From the NCBI RefSeq assembly GCF_029227915.1, contig NC_079878.1, positions 19,406,001-19,470,000 on the forward strand: DNA of 64,000 nt. The letters run 5' to 3'. The notes under the pieces are model-generated. The model had not been told where the DNA came from. It did no database searches and saw nothing but the letters and a program-made list of their open reading frames with translations. The position numbers were made by a program, and so were the translations under genes. Source of the DNA: Hydractinia symbiolongicarpus (Eukaryota; Cnidaria; Hydrozoa; Anthoathecata; Hydractiniidae). Below, piece after piece: positions 57,488 through 64,000 of this stretch (the first letter of the stretch is position 1; the number at the start of each line of letters is the position of its first letter).

Positions 57488-58035
57488 TTAATCCTCACCC
57501 AGCAACCATTCTTTTTTGAAGTCCTTGTACCGACATTTCGTAATATGTACCTGGGGGTAGTAGTTTTTACCTTGCACATACACCGATGAAATAACCAGGA
57601 TGGCACTAGCTTGGCAGGGTTCATCGTAGGGTACTGGCATACCGTGGAATTTAGTTGTGATTGCATCCTTGTAGTATTTGAGTTTAGCGTTCACATAACG
57701 GTCCTTTTTCACAGGGTCTGTCGTCAATTGCTCAGAAATCAACTCCTCTATTTTGTACCAGGTTTGACGATACTTCCCAACCGAATCAGGGTACTCTTCA
57801 AAGCGTTGTACCGGGTGACCCGCGGGGACCAGATTTTTGGTGTTTTTACCCTGAGGGCTACTACAAGGTCTCGTGTATGGTAGCCTACTATATACCTTTG
57901 ATCCTTACCTCCGTTAGCAGGAATGGGATCTGACACCGTCAGATAGTCCACGTTGACATCGTTGATGTCTGTAAAGGTAGCAGCAAATGAGTAGAATAAT
58001 TTAGGGTTGACAATTTCTTCTTCAAATTGTAGCAT
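57488..58035 (-). pseudogene. Unknown Polinton protein, one frameshift
   Basis: ATG at 58035 (MLQFEEEIVNPKLFYSFAAT) opens a 95-codon frame. The second ORF (from 57742) carries on with PVKKDRYVNAKLKYYKDAIT and GKNYYPQVHITKCRYKDF, so a frameshift near 57750 splits a single protein of about 180 residues. It mixes beta-strand and basic helical segments; binding of nucleic acid is possible but unproven. It follows the two small genes at 58051-58221 and 58227-58406 with only 15-base and 5-base gaps. Confidence 0.55.
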
Positions 58036-58050
58036 CTTGTTTATTGAAAT

Positions 58051-58221
58051 TCAAACGACTTCGGAGGATTTCATCCTGTTCACATATGCAACTATGTTAT
58101 ATGTGATATATTCCTGGCAGCAGTATCAGCACAGCATTTTACCATCTACGACAAACCTTCGTCCACAGGTACATCTGTCATATGCATCCAATATACGTTC
58201 GCAGTCCTTACATTGTTCCAT
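58051..58221 (-). pseudogene. Small zinc-ribbon-like protein with one TGA
   Basis: A 57-codon frame from ATG 58221. Cysteine pairs CKDC, CTC and a later pair surround a compact core (DAYDRCTCGRRFVVDGKM), then a TGA at 58126-58128 sits between two cysteines of the last pair region, and the frame goes on to a TGA at 58051. The spacing of the cysteines suggests a zinc ribbon. It lies between two other tiny genes on the same strand. Confidence 0.5.
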
Positions 58222-58226
58222 TTATC

Positions 58227-58406
58227 TTATGATTCTAATGTATAAAGACGAACCTCTAGATCTTTAATCCTTCGCCCATTCTCTTTCTCCTTCTCTGATT
58301 CTTTCGATATTGCTATAAGTTGGAGGGAGATACCAATGCCAGCCATAAAGGTCATGACTACTGCACTTCTAAATATATCAAATTTTGATTGACAGTTGAT
58401 GCACAT
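58227..58406 (-). CDS. Small single-span membrane protein, intact
   Basis: A complete 59-codon ORF from ATG 58406 to TAA 58227. It has a CxxC pair at the N-terminus (MCINCQSKFDIF), one transmembrane helix (AVVMTFMAGIGISLQLIAIS) and a charged helical tail. It is the outermost gene of the minus-strand cluster 57488-58406. Role unknown; similar tiny proteins occur in cnidarian Polintons, from memory. Confidence 0.55.
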   Translation of the reverse strand: MCINCQSKFDIFRSAVVMTFMAGIGISLQLIAISKESEKEKENGRRIKDLEVRLYTLES

Positions 58407-58622
58407 TTATTATAGTAGTGTCTTACAACAGTTCGCGTCTTGAATTCGCATGCGTTGGTTTTTGATATCACTAGGGAATTCCCCCTACGGAGTGCGCTAG
58501 AAATTTACTCATTTTTGTATGATTTGATGACGTCAACACTCTATAGGGACTTTACCCTTGCATGACTCTGACTATTAGAGACTTTACCCCACTAAGCACT
58601 GCATGGTACTGGATAACCATGG
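58407..58622. other. Outer flank of the Polinton-like element
   Basis: A terminal inverted repeat or target duplication should lie here if the element ended normally. I compared this stretch with 48520-48720 by eye and saw no match. Short direct repeats of GACTTTACCC occur near 58550 and 58570. Confidence 0.3.
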
Positions 58623-58648
58623 CTAAGCACTGTATGGTACTGGATAAC
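58593..58648 (+). repeat. Direct repeat, two copies of about 25 bp
   Basis: TAAGCACTGCATGGTACTGG followed by ATAAC at 58593-58617, then nearly the same (TAAGCACTGTATGGTACTGG) at 58624-58648, six bases apart. Confidence 0.85.
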
Positions 58649-59350
58649 GAGGTGTTGCTGTGACGTAAGTGCGTGCGCGAGATGTGCGTTGCGCTAGAAG
58701 GAACATTTCCCTATCTCTTATGTGCTGTTTGTAGTTAATAGATTTTAGTTTTCCAGATGTTACCCAGGGTTTTCTGCTTGTTTTAGATCTTTTTTGTATT
58801 GACTTGGACAAGAGGAGCGTGATTATTAATGATAGAATTTAATTTGGTAATAAGAGTTGTAGTAGCAACATTTGGGTCATTTGATTGAAAAAGTTCTTCT
58901 TCCCAGTCAATAGAAAGTACGTCTAGGAGGAAATAGTTTTTAGTAAAATTTCTAAAGGAGCGTTTAACCTTTTTGTGTGTGTCAGTAGTGGATACTGGTT
59001 TGTTGAAGATGGTAAACTGTGGTAGATGATCAGAGGTGGAATAGGTGAGGTTGCTAGCTGTACATGATGTAGTTATTAGGGTAAAGAAAATGTTATCAAT
59101 GAGTGTTTTCGACCTTGTTGTGACTCTAGTAGGTTTAGTTATATGCCGTATGAAAGTGTTTTCATGTATTAGATTAAAAAAGTTATTTGTTTCTGCATGG
59201 CTATCATAGTTAAGGAGGTTAATAATAAAATCTCCCATTAATATAATGTCTTTATTTTCTTTTTGTAATTTTTCCATCAGATGACTGAAGAAATAATCGT
59301 TAAACTCATTTATTGGCATGCAAGGATGTCTATAAATGGTATCTTTTTTA
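58640..59350 (-). pseudogene. LINE fragment with AP-endonuclease end
   Basis: Minus-strand ORF 58783-59319 carries the C-terminal half of an apurinic-type endonuclease: IYRHPCMPINEFNDYF just upstream, KDIILMGDFIINLLNYD (GDFN motif with Ile for Asn), TKPTRVTTRSKTLIDNIF, and STSDHLPQF (SDH motif). A spacer with NNHAPLVQVNTKK and RKPWVTSGK then leads toward the RT, which is missing. It is a 5'- and 3'-truncated copy of an L2/CR1-type LINE, related in layout to the one at 43490-45920. Confidence 0.85.
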
Positions 59351-61200
59351 ATACATTACCCAAGAACGAGCCTCTCTAAAGTCGATGCTAAACCTTAGCT
59401 AGTATTATTATCCACTCCGCAAAAAAAATGAACGGCCATATTTGTTGTACTCTTGTTTACATAAAATTCCCGCGCGGGGCAGAAATGAATTTTTGCAGGG
59501 GCAAGAACTGTTCATAAATTATTTTTTTGGTATAATTATCATAAATTATAATCGATCATGTGACCAGCCTGTATCAGGGCCTTTTCGCCGCTATCAACTT
59601 ATCAACAAGGCAAAATGCCCTGGGAACGAAGTTGATTGTTGGGGAGATTTTTTCTCTGTGTTTTAGACAATGCTATAAATCTTTTGTAACAATTTAAATG
59701 GAATCCTTGAATTTTATTCACAAAGTCAGGAAGTTGCGTATCCTGGTACTTTAGATTTCCATTTTTATGTGTTACTAAGATAGATTTGCACTTTCACAGG
59801 GTTCCACAGTGAAGAGATTTATTTTGCTAACTTTGTATCCATCACCAACATGCAGCACACAACATCGTTCTAAAAGTTACAAAATTGACAAAAACGGTTT
59901 TCATTGTCGTAAAAACCGTTGATTTCAAAAACATTAAATATATTGTATAAATATATAATATATATAATGTTTAAAAATTTAGTTCAACAACAGACTATTA
60001 AAACTTTTTTTGACTTATCATCCGAAACTGACTACAACATGCAGTAACTAAAAACTTGATATAATCACATATATCTTTACCTGTCATATCTTCTATCTAT
60101 CACAATTTATCTACAGTTTCTAATTTTCTATATTTGATAGTCTAATATGCAAATATCCCGGTAATTTGTTCACGTTTTTAGCTACTTCACTTGCTTCAAA
60201 ATAACTGCTTCTCTTAACTTTTTTCTTTCACTGTGTGGTTTGTTATGTCGGTTTCTGTTGTATTTGAACGAAAACGTTCTATTCTATTTAAAAAAATTCT
60301 AAAAATAAGTTAAGGCCCTGAACACATTGGAAATAAGACAAATGTTTTTCTATTGCTTCTCCTTCGCATTAAAAATAGAGATATGGGGCGATACGCGGTC
60401 TGACTAGGCCAAGAGACCCAAGTTTTTGGTCAGCGTTATGACCAATGACATTTCATTGTGTTAGAGAATGTTTGTGCAAAATATGGAGTTTGTAGCTTAT
60501 GGGGACAAATTAAAGTCCTAAATATGGTCTTTGAGGGTCTGACCATTGAAATGCGTGATCGGAAGATCGAATAATGTTCGTGACGTGATAAGTTGATAAA
60601 ACTGCGGGGTATTAATATTGTATAAATAAAAATCATTCTTATTAACTTTTACAAGTTCAATGTTGGATGATGGTAAAATGGTATTTTTTAGCTCTGTGCC
60701 TGCAGAGGAAATGAGCATGGACTGAAGTATCTATAAGAAATTACATAACATACTGCTAGATATTACACATCTTTTCCTTATAATCAACCTTCATGGTATG
60801 AATTATATATAGCTAGATGGCTGGAAACTACCATATGTACAATGTAATGTATGTTTGGCTACGGCTACAACAAGGACAGCTAGAAAGAATTAGAGCTAGC
60901 TAGCTAATTGTTGCAAAAGTAGAAGAAATGGATAATCGAATATCAAGTAATATCAATTACATGCAGCCTTAAACAGTAACAAAGATTGAAGAAAATGGGC
61001 ATCCATCAAAAGAGCTTCTTTTTTGAAAAACAAAGAATAGAAACTTGAGCGCTACGAAAGATACATGTGTAACTAGAAAACTTTTTTGTCTGTGTTTGTA
61101 TTGGAAATTGGTATAATATTATTTTATTTAATATAAGAATGTGCAAAACGTTATTTGGTTGTGTTCTGTAGATATAAGTACAAATAATGAAATGAGAAGA
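59351..61200. other. Intergenic, no gene recognised
   Basis: AT-rich spacer. A single arm of the dispersed hairpin family (CCCTGGGAACGAAGTTG) lies at 59618-59634. Small ORFs lack recognised motifs. Confidence 0.4.
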
Positions 61201-61202
61201 AA

Positions 61203-61487
61203 TTAGAAACTTTGATCGCGTCCACCAGCTAAAATAGCATTTTTACAAAGTGGCAATATTTTAATGTGGAAGTTTATTTCCTGGAGATCTCTTTTAAAAG
61301 AACTATCTGTGAAGTGCGACAAACATACATAAAAACTTTGATCGCTTGGGAGATCACCTGCACAACGTATTTTGTTTAGCCATTTTTGTCTGAGCTCTTT
61401 CTTTTTAACAGACGGGATTCTGTGAAAACTGACTTCTTTACACTTCTCTGATCGATTGGTACATCGAAACGCAGAGCAACTCACCAT
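61203..61487 (-). CDS. THAP-domain exon
   Basis: Starts at ATG 61487 and encodes an N-terminal THAP zinc finger of the C2CH type: MVSCSAFRCTN (C-x4-C), FHRIPSVKKKELRQKWLNKI with the conserved Trp, and FYVCLSHF (C-x2-H). THAP domains bind DNA and occur in P-element-type transposases and in host regulators. The domain is followed by KRDLQ and then a non-conserved tail. A GT at AG|GTGGACG (about 61226) could be a splice donor, so this may be exon 1 of a longer gene whose remaining exons are not identified. The usual AVPTIF end motif is not clear. Confidence 0.72.
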   Translation of the reverse strand: MVSCSAFRCTNRSEKCKEVSFHRIPSVKKKELRQKWLNKIRCAGDLPSDQSFYVCLSHFTDSSFKRDLQEINFHIKILPLCKNAILAGGRDQSF

Positions 61488-61489
61488 TT

Positions 61490-62655
61490 TTTAAAGATTT
61501 AAACGTAAATCACATACAAAAAGCGATTTAAATGTAAGCTATAGGTCTAACATGAACGTTCTCTGCGCTCGCTTAAATTTTCTGCACGATGTGATGTCAT
61601 TATTTGTTTTCGGGTCCAGTCTTAAATGAAATCGCGCTTGTCTGTTTTTTATGAGAAAAAAATTGAATATGCGAAGGCTAGTACAACAATTTAAATAAGG
61701 AAAACATGTGAAGTAATTTTTTGTTGATTTCTTATGCTTTTCTAAGTCCGTATAAAACAAAAAAGAACAAAGTGATTTTTACTTGAGTTCCCCTTTAAGA
61801 CCCAATTTTCGGTAAGCTTTATCATTTTTCAGATTCTTTCATATATATAACGACACACGTTACCAACTTTTAAGCTTTGAGAATGACCAAATTTTAGGGG
61901 GCTGGGACCCAAACGCCCCTAAATTGGGTCAGCTGACCATGTGATTTTTATTGTTCATGATACTACTAACCAATTTAGAGGGTCAAACCTTTTGTAGAAA
62001 ATAGGACCTAAAGTTCTGTTATGAGCTCCTGGACTATTTATAAGCCTCGCGAAAATATTTAAAAAAAAAAACATATCGTGACGGAAGTATCTGACAAGGT
62101 TTTTAAAATTAGAAGAGGTTACAGGTTTAAAACTGCGCGTTTAAGAAAGTGACAAGTGATTTCAGACAAACTTGACCGCGCCGTATGAATTTGGCTAATG
62201 GAGTTTCCTTCGTGGGTATGCCAAGACTACCGGTAGCCGATTAAGTTCTGCTGATCCAGTAGGGGATGGCGGCAAAGCTGCGTCATTTGCTGTTGATCAT
62301 ATTTTGTCTTTTCTTTTCTTTACACGGTTTTTAATCTATCCCACATCTCCTTTTAACTCGATATAGTAGCATTATAGTTTGTTTACTTATAGCTACCGTT
62401 ACTGCTTTATGAAATAATGGCTAGCTAATAGCTAGCTGCTCAAAGCAATGTCTGATTGCCAATGTTTTTCTTCAGAGCAATTTTACTATACTAGCCGGGA
62501 ACCCGGCGTCGCACCCCGGGATGAGTATTTCAGTATACAGAGCAACTTATCTTTTCTTTTTGTTTAAGAAAGCTGGAATTATAGATGGCTGGGTGAACCA
62601 ATTTTACAATAGCTGAGGCTGGGATTCACATGTCGGATGTAACACCCTATACAGG
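61490..62655. other. Intergenic, no gene recognised
   Basis: Upstream of the THAP exon on the minus strand. It includes a GC-rich patch near 62490-62520 (CCGGGAACCCGGCGTCGCAC) that partly recurs at 62935 inside the MITE. Nothing else is supported. Confidence 0.4.
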
Positions 62656-63333
62656 ATAACCAGTCAGGGAAATCCTCTTAATTAAGCTGTACAGCTTAAT
62701 TTGGATGTCAGCTTAATTAGGATGTATCATACAGCTTAATTAGGTGACATACATCTAAATTAGGAGGTAGAAAAAGTTTTTCCCCGATTTCTCGAAAAAT
62801 GTAAATTTTAGCAGAATCACCGCCGCAGCTCTTTCATCATCAGTTTGACCACTACATTATAAAAAAAGAATGGTATCTCCAGCACCCCGGGTTCAAAAGA
62901 TATGGATAAAGAATGTTAGAAATCGCGAGCCCGGCGTCAAATAACGCGCCGGTCATGTAGTTTCATTTTAACTTGTTCGAATTCATAATGGCAGCAACCT
63001 GAAAAAAACCGCGTACCGCATCCTAGTTAGGATGCACGTCACGTGATACAGCCTATTTAAGCGGACATTTTTAAAACTTCAAATTTAGCGGATCTCTGGG
63101 GGGTGCTACGAAAAAACTAATGTATTGGAGATGTTTATATGCACGTAAATATTGGATTTATTGAGTTAGATAGATGCTAAAATTCAGTTAAATGTGTGTT
63201 TTCGACGATCAAAGTTTTGTACATCTTAATTAAGCTGTAGAACGCCTAATTAGACTGTATGATACATCCTAATTAAGCTGACATCCAAATTAAGCTGTAC
63301 AGCTTAATTAAGAGGATTTCCCTGACTGATAAC
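62656..63333. mobile_element. 668-bp MITE with long TIRs and ATAAC target duplication
   Basis: Termini CAGTCAGGGAAATCCTCTTA at 62661 and the matching reverse complement ending at 63328 begin inverted repeats roughly 100 bp long. They are built from several copies of TTAATTAAGCTGTA-like units. The bases immediately outside are ATAAC on both sides (62656-62660 and 63329-63333), a perfect 5-bp target-site duplication. The interior is non-coding, so the element must rely on a transposase encoded elsewhere. Superfamily not assigned. Confidence 0.9.
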
Positions 63334-64000
63334 TGCTTTTGCATCCTTTTAGTTGCTCAGGGATTATTAGCAAAATATATTTTGTCACACATAGGTGAAG
63401 CAGTTAACATATACAAAAGACAAAATTTCATTTCATCAACATAGTCTTCATATAGTCAAGATTCAGGGTCCTTCCCCCCTATATTTCTTGAAAATGAAAA
63501 ATATGATAACTTAATAAAAAAAGGATTTTTGACTTGAAAGTTGTTATGGGGAGTTTTTAGACTAATGTAATGGAACATGATTAAAAAGTTTTTTTGGATA
63601 AGTGATACTTGCTGAGTTCCAGAATTTAGGCTTTTTAGGATAGGTCGATAAGACGTTTCAAAGAAATAAAGAGATTAAGACAGAATAATGGAGAAATATG
63701 TACATTTTTTTAACAAAATGATGTGATTAAGGGATGTGCACATGGTTGAAAAATTTCAGAACATGAGGTTTTATTTATATTTTTAGGCCACATTTTCATA
63801 CCCCATTACCTGGCTTAAATATGGTTGAAACACTGCATAATACACTAACATATTATTTTTTGGAAAAGAACTGTCCAATGTTTAAAAAAGAAACACATTA
63901 TACAACCACATACAACCATATATACCCGTATACAGTATTTTATACCCTGTCCTGCCAAAAATAGTCAGGCAACACTTCATAATTTACAGAATAAGTTTTC
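63334..64000. other. Intergenic, no gene recognised
   Basis: AT-rich end of the window with short repeats of ATACAACCATATA type near 63900. No supported feature. Confidence 0.4.

Larger units (their letters stand above)
48721..58406. mobile_element. Degraded Polinton/Maverick-like virus-like element
   Basis: A 9.7-kb intronless block with genes packed on both strands and visibly higher GC content than its surroundings. It combines a retroviral-type DDE integrase (50130-51133), a double-jelly-roll-type major capsid gene (53118-54245), two further putative virion genes, several small membrane proteins, and zinc-repeat genes. This set is characteristic of Polintons, which integrate as virus-like transposons in animals. 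I could not find DNA polymerase B, the FtsK/A32-type ATPase or the adenain-like protease in the block. Typical Polintons are 15-20 kb, so this copy is internally deleted or truncated. Terminal inverted repeats and a 6-bp target duplication were searched by eye and not found, so the borders are those of the outermost genes. Most genes have one or two lesions. Confidence 0.82.

Noticed and set aside
48721-58406. Bacterial or viral contamination in the assembly
   Set aside because: The block is flanked by animal repeats and LINEs, carries pseudogene lesions and an integrase, and fits an integrated Polinton. Long reads spanning 48.5 and 58.5 kb would settle it.
48721-58406. Element uses a genetic code with TGA as Trp
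   Set aside because: TGG codons are used normally in the same genes, and frameshifts and TAG stops also occur, so ordinary decay is more likely.

Overview
This is a eukaryotic, animal-type window: AT-rich, with short coding exons bounded by GT...AG introns, tRNA-derived SINE and non-LTR retrotransposon debris, and three well-formed metazoan genes. The thioredoxin-PUB-PNGase architecture, a metazoan FUT8, a BAF45a/PHF10-type chromatin subunit, THAP-domain sequence and a Polinton of the kind abundant in cnidarians make an early-branching metazoan, most likely a cnidarian (possibly a hydrozoan), the best guess. The species is an inference; the animal assignment is secure.

Layout. 1-7863 (+): 3' part of a peptide:N-glycanase gene (NGLY1/PNG1), whose first exon is not seen. 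8343-11740 (-): a complete five-exon alpha-1,6-fucosyltransferase gene (FUT8), tail-to-tail with NGLY1. Both genes act on N-glycoproteins: one removes N-glycans in the cytosol, the other core-fucosylates them in the Golgi. Two FUT8 splice sites lie inside short tandem repeats. 12.4-21.8 kb: transposon graveyard (CR1/Jockey-like LINE relic, a TIR-flanked element containing a reverse-transcriptase fragment with an embedded zinc finger, minisatellites, a foldback element). 21883-28485 (+): a 15-exon PHF10/BAF45a homologue with an extra third PHD finger at the C-terminus. 28.5-32.6 kb: intergenic, with hairpin elements and a SINE. 32603-38219 (-): a 12-exon ankyrin-repeat protein with an IQ motif, inversin-like in layout. 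38.2-48.5 kb: a 34-bp minisatellite, relics of a DDE integrase-type transposon and a LINE, GC-rich repeats, and exons of a small unclassified gene.

48.7-58.4 kb: an intronless, compact, visibly more GC-rich block that I interpret as a degraded Polinton/Maverick-like (virus-like) element. It holds a DDE integrase, a double-jelly-roll-type major capsid protein, two further putative virion genes, several small membrane or zinc proteins, a BRO/MSV199-like gene, and two cysteine-repeat genes, one joined to an HNH-like nuclease. I could not find its protein-primed DNA polymerase, packaging ATPase or protease, nor terminal inverted repeats. Many genes carry only one stop or frameshift, so the copy looks fairly young but dead.

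58.6-64 kb: a LINE endonuclease fragment (-), a THAP-domain exon (-), and a neat 668-bp MITE with long inverted ends and a 5-bp target duplication. Exon models for NGLY1, FUT8, PHF10 and the ankyrin gene were built by hand; all junction phases are consistent and each model stays open throughout, which is the main support for them.
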